The notes under the pieces were generated by a model, which saw nothing but the letters and a program-made list of their open reading frames with translations, was not told the DNA's origin and made no database searches. The translations under genes and the position numbers were made by a program. DNA of 15,385 nt, from contig JBDTYA010000150.1 in the NCBI GenBank assembly GCA_040005915.1, positions 1-15,385 on the forward strand. The letters run 5' to 3'. This DNA is from JAENVT01 sp040005915. Its GTDB lineage: Bacteria; Actinomycetota; Acidimicrobiia; Acidimicrobiales; Ilumatobacteraceae. Shown in pieces: positions 6,652-13,227 of the stretch (the first letter of the stretch is position 1; each line of letters opens with the position of its first letter).

Positions 6652-7665
6652 TCACCTCAACAGGCGCGTCGCCTTGCGTTCGGCCACCGACAATCGCGTC
6701 GGGCGTTGGCCGACCGGCCGTTGCCATCGACGTCCCAACGTTCCGTCGAGGTAGGACTCGATCACGGCGGGGTGCACGTAGCTGTTGCGGCACACGGCTC
6801 TCGTGTTGCCGAGATGGTCGGCGACCTGATCGATGGCCGCGTTCAACACCGACGCCGTCGGCTTCTCCTCGTCGCGGCTCGCGTCGAACAGCGCTTCGGC
6901 GGCACGCACCGTCGCGTTCCAAGTCCTGAATGTCTTGGCCGTCGTGCCCGGACGGGCGTGTTCACCGAGGTACGCGTTGACGTCGACCGAATCGACTGCC
7001 CGCACGTTGCCGTCGAGCGTCCGGTACTCGAACAGCCGCTGGCCCGGCAGGTGCTGGCACGACTTGACGATCTTGGCGAGCCGACGGTTCTCCAACGTGA
7101 CGTCGAAATCGTGCGCCGACTTCCCACGGAACTCGAAGTGGATCGTGCTTCCCCGGACCAACGCATGCCGGTTCCGCAGCGTCGTCAGGCCGAACGACCC
7201 GTTGCTGCGCGCATATTCGGCGTTGCCGATCCGCAGGCTGGTGACGTCGAGCAGGCGAACCACGGTCGCCACGACGCGTTCGTGACTGAGCTCGCCGCGG
7301 CGCAGGTCTCGATCGACCCGGCTGCGCAACGGTGCGAGCACAGCGGCGAACGCGACCAGATCGGCGAACTTGTGGCTGGCCCGGTCGTCGACGAACGCCT
7401 CGTGATATCGGTACTGCTTGCGACCACGCGCATCGCGGCCGGTCGCCTGCAGGTGGCTCTCGTCATCGGCAGCGATCCAGACGTCGGTCCATGCCGGCGG
7501 TACGGCGAGTGCCGTGACGCGCTCGAGTCGTTGAGCCGAGATCGCCCGGCCGGTTCGCTCGTCGACGTAGGTGAACCGCTTCGTCCCCCGTCGTCGAATG
7601 CCCGGCTCCTGGTCGGATCCGAATCGGAGGTTGGGAGGCTGCTCGGAGCGCGCTGTCACCGTCAT
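6652..7665 (-). CDS. DNA topoisomerase type IB (poxvirus-like bacterial form)
   Basis: This is a 337-residue protein. Topoisomerase IB nicks one DNA strand through a 3'-phosphotyrosine and relaxes supercoils without ATP. Visible landmarks are GRKQYRYH (81-88), TSLRIGN with Arg145, TTLRNRH (161-167), FEFRGKS with Lys182, KTFRTWN with Arg247, and NTRAVCRNSYVHPAV, where Tyr296 is the expected nucleophile. The usual His/Asn position before it is Asn287, common in bacterial members. Length matches bacterial TopIB (about 330-350). I chose ATG 7665 because GGAG lies 4 nt upstream; the upstream GTG at 7683 lacks one. The C-terminal tail is basic (RKATRLLR). It is convergent with the phosphatase gene and divergent from the SMP-30 gene, so probably transcribed alone. 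Confidence 0.92.
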   Translation of the reverse strand: MTVTARSEQPPNLRFGSDQEPGIRRRGTKRFTYVDERTGRAISAQRLERVTALAVPPAWTDVWIAADDESHLQATGRDARGRKQYRYHEAFVDDRASHKFADLVAFAAVLAPLRSRVDRDLRRGELSHERVVATVVRLLDVTSLRIGNAEYARSNGSFGLTTLRNRHALVRGSTIHFEFRGKSAHDFDVTLENRRLAKIVKSCQHLPGQRLFEYRTLDGNVRAVDSVDVNAYLGEHARPGTTAKTFRTWNATVRAAEALFDASRDEEKPTASVLNAAIDQVADHLGNTRAVCRNSYVHPAVIESYLDGTLGRRWQRPVGQRPTRLSVAERKATRLLR

Positions 7666-7713
7666 GGCGCTCCGTCTACCCACATCGTTCCGATTGGAAT
7701 CAGATCAAATAAC

Positions 7714-7729
7714 ATCTCGCGATCGAGAT
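7714..7729. promoter_or_regulatory. Inverted repeat in the 101-bp divergent region between topoisomerase and SMP-30 genes
   Basis: ATCTCG (7714-7719) and CGAGAT (7724-7729) flank CGAT, a perfect 6-bp inverted repeat in a locally AT-richer patch (7690-7730) between two divergent starts. Position and base composition fit an operator or promoter element, but no clear -10/-35 pair could be assigned to either gene. Confidence 0.25.
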
Positions 7730-7766
7730 AACCGCCGGCCCAGAGACGATCGCAGCAGAGTTCGAA

Positions 7767-8642
7767 GTGCTCGACGAACGGTTCGCCGCGTGTCGTGGCG
7801 ACTCCCGGATCGAACGACTCTTCGGTGGGTGCCGTTGGGCGGAAGGCCCCGTCTACGTCCCCGCGGGCCGCTACCTGTTGTGGAGCGACATCCCCAACGA
7901 CCGCATGTTGCGCTGGGACGAGGTATCGGGCCACGTCGGGCTCTTCCGCGAGCCCTCCGGATTCGCCAACGGCCACACACTCGATCGGCAAGGGCGACTC
8001 GTCAGCTGCGAGCACGGCAATCGTCGGGTGACGCGCACCGAGCACGACGGGTCGATCACCGTCATCGCTGATCACTTCGACGGGATGCGCCTCAACAGCC
8101 CGAACGATGTCGTCGTGAGAGCCGACGACTCGATCTGGTTCACCGACCCCGCCTATGGCATCGACAGCAACTACGAAGGACACCGGGCCGTCAGCGAGAT
8201 CGATGCCTGCAACGTCTACCGCTGCGATCCGGCCACGGGAACCGTCGTCAGGGTCGGCGACGACTTCGAGCGGCCCAACGGTCTCGCGTTCAGCCTCGAC
8301 GAATCACAGCTCTACATCGCGGACACCCGTCGCAACCACATCCGCGTGTTCCCCGTCGATGCCGACGGCGCGCTCGGCGCAGGCGTCCACTTCGCCGATT
8401 GCTCGGCGGGCCATTTCGACGGCATCCGCCTCGACGATGCCGGGCGCATCTGGGCAGGGGTTGGCGACGGGGTTCACTGCTTCGACCCTGACGGCACGCT
8501 GATCGGCAAGATCCATCTGCCGGAAGAAGCTGCCAACCTCACGTTCGGCGGCCCCCAACGGAATCGATTGTTCATGACGGCCACCACGTCGCTGTACTCG
8601 ATACGGATCAACGTCAATGGAGCGCCCCAACACTCGACGTGA
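7767..8642 (+). CDS. SMP-30/gluconolactonase/LRE family protein
   Basis: This is a 291-residue six-bladed beta-propeller protein, full length for the family. Diagnostic stretches include CRWAEGPVYV (22-31), YLLWSDIPNDRMLRWDE (36-52), RLNSPNDVVV (107-116), IWFTDPAYGI (123-132), DFERPNGLAFS (166-176) and ANLTFGGPQRNRLFMTATTS near the end. The family hydrolyses sugar lactones or related esters using one divalent metal bound by an early Glu (EGPVY), the Asn of SPND, the Asn of RPNG and a later Asp; all four segments are present. The substrate cannot be told. GTG 7767 is the only standard start after an upstream in-frame stop, and no good ribosome-binding site precedes it. The last 29 bp overlap the convergent transporter gene. 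Confidence 0.9.
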   Translation: MLDERFAACRGDSRIERLFGGCRWAEGPVYVPAGRYLLWSDIPNDRMLRWDEVSGHVGLFREPSGFANGHTLDRQGRLVSCEHGNRRVTRTEHDGSITVIADHFDGMRLNSPNDVVVRADDSIWFTDPAYGIDSNYEGHRAVSEIDACNVYRCDPATGTVVRVGDDFERPNGLAFSLDESQLYIADTRRNHIRVFPVDADGALGAGVHFADCSAGHFDGIRLDDAGRIWAGVGDGVHCFDPDGTLIGKIHLPEEAANLTFGGPQRNRLFMTATTSLYSIRINVNGAPQHST

Positions 8643-10854
8643 CCTCGTCGGGCCGGCCGACCCGGTCCTCGATCCGGAATTCCTGGCCCTTGCGGAGCTC
8701 GTTCACCGCAACCTTGCCGACGCCCAGTATCGGCCCGGCCATCAGCGCGCCGACGAAGCCGCCGAGCGCGCCGCCGAACAACGCGCCCATCAGCAGCACC
8801 AATGGCGGTACATGAACCACCCTGCTGCCGATCACGGGCTGGATCACGTGGTTCTCGAACGTTTGGTAGGTGACGAAGACGACCAGGGCGATGACGCCGG
8901 CCCACGGGCCCTGCCCGAACCCGAGCGCGACCAACGGCATGGCGCCGACGAACCCACCGATCTGGGGGATGAAGTTCCAGGTAGCCGCCCACAGCCCGAG
9001 GATGGGCGCCAGCGGTATGCCCAGGGCGATCGCGAGCAACATCACCACCGTGCCGTTCAGCGCGGCGACGAAAGCCGCCGCGGCGACCACGTTGGACAGC
9101 GCCGTGTACGCGGCCCTGCCGAACCTCGCCGCACGTTGGCGCTTGGCCACCGGGACCCGGCTGCGAACGGCGCGAACGAGGCGTGGGCCGTCCCACAACA
9201 ACGCGAGCATGAAGCTGATCGTCCAGAACGCGCCCACCAGGCCGTCGCCTGCCGACTTGGCTATCCGCTCGACTGCATCCGATTGGCGCAGCCGGTCGGG
9301 TAGCGAGCCGATGAACTTCTCGACCTTGTCGGGTGCTCCGTTGCGTTCGAGCAACCGGCCGACGAGGGGCAACGTCTCCATCGAGCGAACGGCCTCCGGA
9401 GCCTGTCGGGTGACGGTGGCCGCAGAGTTGGTGATCGACGGCCCGGCGAGCACCACGACAGCGGCCACCAGCCCGACCATCAACCCCAACACGATCGTCG
9501 TACCGGCAAAGCGCGGCACCTTCCAGGATCGGCGCATCGCCGAGACCGGACGGTCGAACCCGATGGCGATGAAGCCGGCGATCGTGAACCAGACGATCAA
9601 GGACTGGGCGGCGACGGCAATGTGAAAGACGGCGACCGCAGCGGCAGTTGCGATCGCGGCTGTCGCCGCGGTACGGCCCGAGAGCTTCAACCTGACGTAT
9701 GTCTCCTGGCCGCGCGGCTCCGCCAACACCGGCTCCTCCGCTGTCTTGCTGTCGGCTGCACCGGGGATGGCGCGGTCGTCGGGATCCTCGACGAGGTCGG
9801 CGATCGCCGCCGTGAGATGGCCGCGGCGGCTGATGAACGCGCAGACGAGCGCGACGACGAACAACCCGAGGATGGAGCCCGAGATGCCGATCAGCGTCAG
9901 GCCGACACCCAGGCCGACAACGGCAAGGAGCGGGCCGACATGTAGCGCCCGGTGCACCCAGCGGGCGCGGGCCAGCCGGTCGCCGACGATGCACACCAGA
10001 GCGATCGCGATGGCAACGACCAGAGGAACGTTTTTGACGTCGGCAAGGGCGATGATCGGCACCCAGGCCAGCGCGCCACCCAGTATCGGCACCGTCGACG
10101 CCACTGCGACCCAGGCCCCGATCGAAATCGATCCGGGCAGACCGAGGGTCCATGCCACGACACCTGCCGACACGCCATGGACCACGCTGACCGCGATGGT
10201 TCGGCGCAAGTATGCTCCGGCACGCGCCAGGGCGTCACCGAGGGCGTCGTGGAACTCGGCACGGATCGACGTGCGGCGCACGAACCGCAGCCCGAGATCG
10301 GCGACGCGACGCCCCCCGGCAACGATGAACGCGGCAAGCACGCCGACGATGACGACCTTGGCCACCTGAGCCGCGACAGCGAGCGGGTTGGTGTCACCGA
10401 CCACGAGCCGTGCCGCGGCGCCGTCGAAGACTCTGTCGATCCGATCGTCGATCTTCAGGTCGGCGGCGGTGTTGGCGGCGGTGCTGCCCTCGGGAAGATC
10501 GGCGACAGCGTTGTGCAGCGAATCCGACAGTTCGGTCGCCTGACGGTCGAGGTCCCACGCCACCGTGCCCAGCACCGCGACAGTGCCGAACATCCCGATC
10601 AACGTGACCATCACCAGGGCGATGGCTCTCGGCATCCATCTGCTCAGCGAGCGCACGAACGGCATCGCGATCACCGCGGCCGTGGTCGCCGCACCAAGGA
10701 TGGCGAAGACTTGCGACGCCCGCTCGACGACCATCACCGCGAGCAGGGTGGTGACGACGAAAAAACCCACGAACAAAAATCCTCGAGCGGACACGACCAC
10801 CGAGTACTCACGATGCCGGCGGGAATCGCGCTCACTCGACATCTGTGCGCTCAC
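8614..10854 (-). CDS. AI-2E family transporter with two tandem transporter domains
   Basis: This is a 746-residue, highly hydrophobic protein, about twice the usual 330-400 of AI-2E (TqsA/PerM-like) transporters. Two copies of the fold are present: about 23-342 and 395-716, joined by a polar, acidic linker (about 343-394). The second copy is canonical (FIPQIGGFVGAMPLVALGFG, then HVIQPVIGSRVVHVPPL). The first keeps GSISIGAWVAVASTVPILGG but has a degraded version of the last motif (VHRALHVGPLLAVVGLGVG). Members export signals, ions or other small molecules; the substrate here is unknown. GTG 10854 was chosen because TAATTT (10862-10867) lies exactly 7 nt before it, fitting a leaderless start. 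ATG 10842 with a weak GAG site is the alternative. The 3' end overlaps the SMP-30 gene by 29 bp tail to tail. Confidence 0.87.
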   Translation of the reverse strand: MSAQMSSERDSRRHREYSVVVSARGFLFVGFFVVTTLLAVMVVERASQVFAILGAATTAAVIAMPFVRSLSRWMPRAIALVMVTLIGMFGTVAVLGTVAWDLDRQATELSDSLHNAVADLPEGSTAANTAADLKIDDRIDRVFDGAAARLVVGDTNPLAVAAQVAKVVIVGVLAAFIVAGGRRVADLGLRFVRRTSIRAEFHDALGDALARAGAYLRRTIAVSVVHGVSAGVVAWTLGLPGSISIGAWVAVASTVPILGGALAWVPIIALADVKNVPLVVAIAIALVCIVGDRLARARWVHRALHVGPLLAVVGLGVGLTLIGISGSILGLFVVALVCAFISRRGHLTAAIADLVEDPDDRAIPGAADSKTAEEPVLAEPRGQETYVRLKLSGRTAATAAIATAAAVAVFHIAVAAQSLIVWFTIAGFIAIGFDRPVSAMRRSWKVPRFAGTTIVLGLMVGLVAAVVVLAGPSITNSAATVTRQAPEAVRSMETLPLVGRLLERNGAPDKVEKFIGSLPDRLRQSDAVERIAKSAGDGLVGAFWTISFMLALLWDGPRLVRAVRSRVPVAKRQRAARFGRAAYTALSNVVAAAAFVAALNGTVVMLLAIALGIPLAPILGLWAATWNFIPQIGGFVGAMPLVALGFGQGPWAGVIALVVFVTYQTFENHVIQPVIGSRVVHVPPLVLLMGALFGGALGGFVGALMAGPILGVGKVAVNELRKGQEFRIEDRVGRPDEVTSSVGALH

Positions 10855-10861
10855 GACGCAG

Positions 10862-10867
10862 AAATTA
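10862..10867 (-). promoter_or_regulatory. Candidate -10 element (TAATTT) for the double AI-2E transporter, leaderless
   Basis: On the minus strand TAATTT is followed by 7 nt and then the GTG at 10854. This matches the TANNNT-to-leaderless-start spacing common in actinobacteria. No Shine-Dalgarno sequence precedes that GTG, which agrees with leaderless translation. No -35 was recognised, since the upstream bases form the hairpin at 10878-10913. Confidence 0.35.
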
Positions 10868-10877
10868 CCCGGGAGGG

Positions 10878-10913
10878 GATCGGTTCAGGCGGACCGTCTG
10901 GCCGCCTCCGATC
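10878..10913 (-). terminator. Hairpin terminator after the aldehyde dehydrogenase gene
   Basis: GATCGG (10878-10883) plus AGGCGG (10887-10892) pair with CCGCCT (10902-10907) plus CCGATC (10908-10913). The result is a 12-bp, GC-rich stem with a 3-nt bulge (TTC) and a 9-nt loop. It starts 17 nt beyond the dehydrogenase stop, a typical terminator position. No U-run follows on the minus strand, as is often so in high-GC actinobacteria. It may separate the dehydrogenase transcript from the transporter gene. Confidence 0.55.
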
Positions 10914-10929
10914 ACGGCGTCCTCGACGG

Positions 10930-12441
10930 TCATCCCGATCCGAATCGCGGCACGTGCGTGTCGCCGAGCGCAACCTGCACGATGCTGATCTCGGAGTAGA
11001 AGTCGACGCTCTGCCGGCCACCCTCGCGGCCGAGGCCGCTTGCTTTGACACCGCCGAACGGTGTGCGCAGATCGCGTACGTTGTGCGAGTTGAGCCACAT
11101 CATCCCGGCCTCGACCCGCTGCGCGACCCGGTGGCCCTTTCGCAGGTCGTCGGTCCAGATGTAGGCGGCGAGACCGTAGCGGGTGGCGTTGGCCAACCGG
11201 ACGGCCTCCTCCTCACCCTCGAACGGTGTCACGCAGACGACCGGGCCGAAGATCTCCTCCTGGAAGATGCGCATGTCGGGTCGCACATCGGCGAAGACGG
11301 TGGCGGCCAGGAAGTTGCCGGTCTCCAGATGGTCGGGACGTTTGCCACCGGCCACCAGCCGGGCGCCCTCCTGCTTGCCGCTCTCCACGTACGACATCAC
11401 ACGCTCGTAGTGCTCGGTCGAGATCAACGCGCCGAGCTCGGTCGCCGGGTCGCTTGGGTCCCCGATGCGAACAGCAGCAGCGCGCCTGGCGAGCTCGGTG
11501 ACGAACTCGTCGTACAGCGGTCGCTCGACCAGTACGCGCGAACCTGCCGTGCAGCGCTCGCCGTTGAGCGAAAAGACACCGAACAGCGCGCTGTCGATCG
11601 CCGCCGGCACGTCGGCATCGGCGAACACGATGCACGGCGACTTACCCCCGAGCTCCATCGACAGCCCCTTGAGGTTGTCGGCGGCAGACCGCATGATGAT
11701 CTTGCCGGTGGTGGTCTCGCCCGTGAACGAGATCAGGGGGACGTCGGGGTGAGCGACCAGCGCTGCTCCGGCTTCTTCGCCGAGACCGTGGACGAGGTTG
11801 AAGACGCCCTTCGGCAAGCCCGCTTCCTCCATGATCTCTGGCAGCAGGCTGGCGGTCAGCGGACTGAGTTCGGCCGGCTTCAGAACGAGGGTGCAGCCTG
11901 CCGCCAGGCACGGCGCCAGCTTCCACGTGGCCAACATGAACGGCACGTTCCACGGCGTGATCAGACCGGCAACGCCCTTCGGCCGCCTGATCGAGTAGCC
12001 GATCTGGGCGTTGGTGCGGAACGCGTCTTCGTTGATCGAGCCGCACATGTCGGCAAAGAAACGGAAGTTCTCGGCAGCGCGCAGCGCCATCCCGTGAGCC
12101 TGGCTGATGGGCAAGCCGGTGTCATACGACTCGAACTCCGCAAGCCTCTCGGAGCGCGCCTCGATCGCGTCGGCGATGGCGTCGAGCGTCTGTGACCTCT
12201 TGCGGTTCGAGTAGCCGACCCACGGGCCGCCGACGAACGCCCGCTTGGCCGCGGCCACAGCCTTGGCCACGTCGGCGGTGTCGCCGGCCGCCAGCGTGCA
12301 GTACTGCTCGTGGCGCGTCGGCTCGGTGACCTCGATGGTGGCGAGGCTGACGCTGTCGACATGTTCACCATCGATGTAGTGGCGGATCGTCGATGGTAGC
12401 GAGTCGCCGATTCCTCGGCGTGCCGCCGAGACGGCGGTCAT
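10930..12441 (-). CDS. hpaE: Aldehyde dehydrogenase, HpaE-like (5-carboxymethyl-2-hydroxymuconate semialdehyde dehydrogenase family)
   Basis: This is a 503-residue NAD(P)-dependent aldehyde dehydrogenase of normal length. Catalytic residues are visible: Asn165 in TPWNVPF, Glu263 in MELGGKSP and Cys297 in NGERCTAGSR, with QEEIFGPVV at 394-402. The C-terminal WLNSHNVRDLRTPFGGVKASG signature closely resembles HpaE, which oxidises the ring-cleavage semialdehyde in homoprotocatechuate degradation. No other homoprotocatechuate gene lies in the window, so a related meta-cleavage semialdehyde (XylG/DmpC-type) or another aldehyde is possible. ATG 12441 is the first standard start in this frame; it has no strong ribosome-binding site but overlaps, as ATGA, the stop of a 21-codon open frame (12438-12503). 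A hairpin terminator follows its stop. Confidence 0.9.
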   Translation of the reverse strand: MTAVSAARRGIGDSLPSTIRHYIDGEHVDSVSLATIEVTEPTRHEQYCTLAAGDTADVAKAVAAAKRAFVGGPWVGYSNRKRSQTLDAIADAIEARSERLAEFESYDTGLPISQAHGMALRAAENFRFFADMCGSINEDAFRTNAQIGYSIRRPKGVAGLITPWNVPFMLATWKLAPCLAAGCTLVLKPAELSPLTASLLPEIMEEAGLPKGVFNLVHGLGEEAGAALVAHPDVPLISFTGETTTGKIIMRSAADNLKGLSMELGGKSPCIVFADADVPAAIDSALFGVFSLNGERCTAGSRVLVERPLYDEFVTELARRAAAVRIGDPSDPATELGALISTEHYERVMSYVESGKQEGARLVAGGKRPDHLETGNFLAATVFADVRPDMRIFQEEIFGPVVCVTPFEGEEEAVRLANATRYGLAAYIWTDDLRKGHRVAQRVEAGMMWLNSHNVRDLRTPFGGVKASGLGREGGRQSVDFYSEISIVQVALGDTHVPRFGSG

Positions 12442-12503
12442 GGAGCGGCCCGCAGCGACCGGGCCGGCTCGAACGGCAGGCCGATCCGGAGGCGGTCCGT
12501 CAT
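12438..12503 (-). CDS. Possible 21-codon open frame coupled to the aldehyde dehydrogenase start
   Basis: ATG at 12501-12503 opens MTDRLRIGLPFEPARSLRAAP, whose TGA overlaps the dehydrogenase ATG as ATGA. This would explain how a start with a poor ribosome-binding site is translated. The peptide itself has no recognised family, and its own ATG has no good Shine-Dalgarno sequence. It may be chance, or the remnant of a larger gene. Confidence 0.2.
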   Translation of the reverse strand: MTDRLRIGLPFEPARSLRAAP

Positions 12504-12519
12504 CTCGTTGCCGAGGCGA

Positions 12520-12561
12520 TCAACTGCACGAGGTGCTCGTGCTCGTGCGGGTCGAGTCCAT
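12520..12561 (-). CDS. Possible 13-residue leader peptide (MDSTRTSTSTSCS) before the aldehyde dehydrogenase
   Basis: An unusually good Shine-Dalgarno (AAAGGAG, plus-strand 12570-12576) lies 8 nt before ATG 12559-12561. This is the best ribosome-binding site in the region, yet the frame stops after 13 codons. The peptide has nine Ser or Thr residues. Its coding sequence includes the hairpin at 12526-12542, and a second hairpin lies just upstream at 12581-12598. The arrangement resembles a translated attenuator leader for the dehydrogenase about 80 nt downstream, but no functional evidence exists in the sequence. Confidence 0.3.
   Translation of the reverse strand: MDSTRTSTSTSCS
12526..12548. 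repeat. Hairpin with two competing 3' arms in the dehydrogenase leader
   Basis: GCACGAG (12526-12532) can pair with CTCGTGC at 12536-12542 (3-nt loop) or with a second CTCGTGC at 12542-12548. The alternative pairings arise from a short ACGAGC repeat inside the possible 13-codon leader frame. Confidence 0.4.
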
Positions 12562-12580
12562 CCGACGGGCTCCTTTCTCG

Positions 12581-12598
12581 GCCGCACGGCTGTGCGGC
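12581..12598. repeat. Perfect 7-bp stem-loop upstream of the leader peptide
   Basis: GCCGCAC (12581-12587), loop GGCT, GTGCGGC (12592-12598). On the minus strand it precedes the AAAGGAG ribosome-binding site by a few bases. No T-run follows in either direction, so a regulatory or structural leader role is as likely as termination. Confidence 0.4.
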
Positions 12599-12667
12599 GA
12601 CGCCTTCGAGGGCGTTTCGGTGAACATAGACGATGTACGGGATCGTCGCGCCAATCTGTTGGCCGAC

Positions 12668-12696
12668 TTGAGGAGGCCGACTGACCGAAGTATGTT
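12668..12696 (+). promoter_or_regulatory. Promoter of the lipoprotein-FTR1 operon
   Basis: TTGAGG (12668-12673) as -35 and TATGTT (12691-12696) as -10 are separated by exactly 17 bp. Each matches four of six consensus bases. It is the best plus-strand pair between the dehydrogenase and lipoprotein starts, in an AT-richer patch, about 70 bp before the GTG at 12766. Confidence 0.5.
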
Positions 12697-12712
12697 CAGG
12701 CCACCTAACATA
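12691..12712. promoter_or_regulatory. Inverted-repeat operator overlapping the -10, possible iron-repressor box
   Basis: TATGTT (12691-12696) and AACATA (12707-12712) are perfect inverted arms around CAGGCCACCT, and AGG/CCT pair further inward with a one-base slip. Read on the minus strand, it contains TTAGGT followed by a weaker AAC.TA half, resembling the DtxR/IdeR box (TTAGGTTAG-CTAACCTAA) in one half only. Its overlap with the -10 of iron-transport genes fits repression by an iron-bound regulator. This assignment is inference. Confidence 0.4.
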
Positions 12713-12765
12713 AAGGATGAAGGCGGTTTCACCGACTTCGTCCGGCACTCGACGAAAGGTTGCCC

Positions 12766-13227
12766 GTGCGCCGATCCGCTTCTTACAAGTTCCACCGCTT
12801 GACCCACTGGTTCACAGGCCTGGCCCTGGCAAGCATCATCGGACTGGCATCGTGCGGTTCCGATGACGTGACCTCGTCGACCGTTGCGGCATCCGCCGGC
12901 GCCGACGCAACCGTCCCCCCCGAGGACATCAGGGTAGATCCGGCGGTCGTCACCGCCGGCCTCACGAAGCTGCCGAGCACCATTGCCTCGGCGATCGCCG
13001 CGATCGGCACGCCCGGCGCAGGCGTCAAGGGCGCCGCCATCGAAGAGGAATGGGCCACCTTCGAAGGCACCGTCCGCAACACCGACCAAGACATCTACCT
13101 CGCGATCGAGGACCAGCTGCATCCGCTGCGGGACCAGATCAAGGCCGGCGACTCGGCCACCGCCACAAAGACCGCGGCCACCTTGTCGGCTCTGTTCAGC
13201 CAGTACCTGACCAAGCACCCAGGATGA
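12766..13227 (+). CDS. Small lipoprotein upstream of FTR1, putative extracytoplasmic iron-uptake component
   Basis: This is a 153-residue protein starting at GTG 12766, with AAAGG 6 nt upstream (the TTG at 12760 is less well placed). A basic N-terminus and hydrophobic segment lead to a lipobox ending LASC, with Cys30 the likely lipidated residue, followed by a Ser/Thr/Ala linker. The mature part (about 57-150) is helical and includes IEEEWATFEGTVRNTDQDIY, then a IEDQLHPLRDQI helix. This resembles the Glu-rich periplasmic helices found N-terminal to bacterial FTR1 permeases or in EfeO-like proteins, though far shorter than EfeO (about 370 or more residues). Its stop overlaps the permease ATG (ATGA at 13224-13227), so the two are translated together and probably act together, for example by presenting ferric iron to the permease. 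Acidic residues in IEEEW are plausible metal ligands. Confidence 0.75.
   Translation: MRRSASYKFHRLTHWFTGLALASIIGLASCGSDDVTSSTVAASAGADATVPPEDIRVDPAVVTAGLTKLPSTIASAIAAIGTPGAGVKGAAIEEEWATFEGTVRNTDQDIYLAIEDQLHPLRDQIKAGDSATATKTAATLSALFSQYLTKHPG

Larger units (their letters stand above)
12442..12765. other. 324-bp gene-free region between the dehydrogenase and the iron operon
   Basis: Divergent genes flank this stretch. The half nearer the dehydrogenase holds a minus-strand Shine-Dalgarno with a 13-codon open frame, another 21-codon frame and two perfect hairpins. The other half (about 12660-12765) is less GC-rich and carries a plus-strand promoter with an overlapping inverted repeat. An 82-codon minus-strand frame (12500-12748) crosses it but has no recognisable similarity and runs through the plus-strand promoter. 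I do not call it a gene. Confidence 0.6.

Noticed and set aside
6644..6661. GTTGA...TCAAC repeat at the phosphatase/topoisomerase junction as a terminator
   Set aside because: Only 5 bp of stem with no T-run, and it overlaps both coding ends; not distinguishable from chance.
9952..12195. 747-codon plus-strand open frame
   Set aside because: It lies antisense to the AI-2E transporter and aldehyde dehydrogenase, and even crosses the gap between them. Its composition (His, Arg, Asp and Gln-rich) is typical of antisense frames in GC-rich DNA.
12500..12748. 82-codon minus-strand open frame between the dehydrogenase and iron operon
   Set aside because: No recognisable family, it crosses the best plus-strand promoter, and the strong Shine-Dalgarno inside it serves a different frame.
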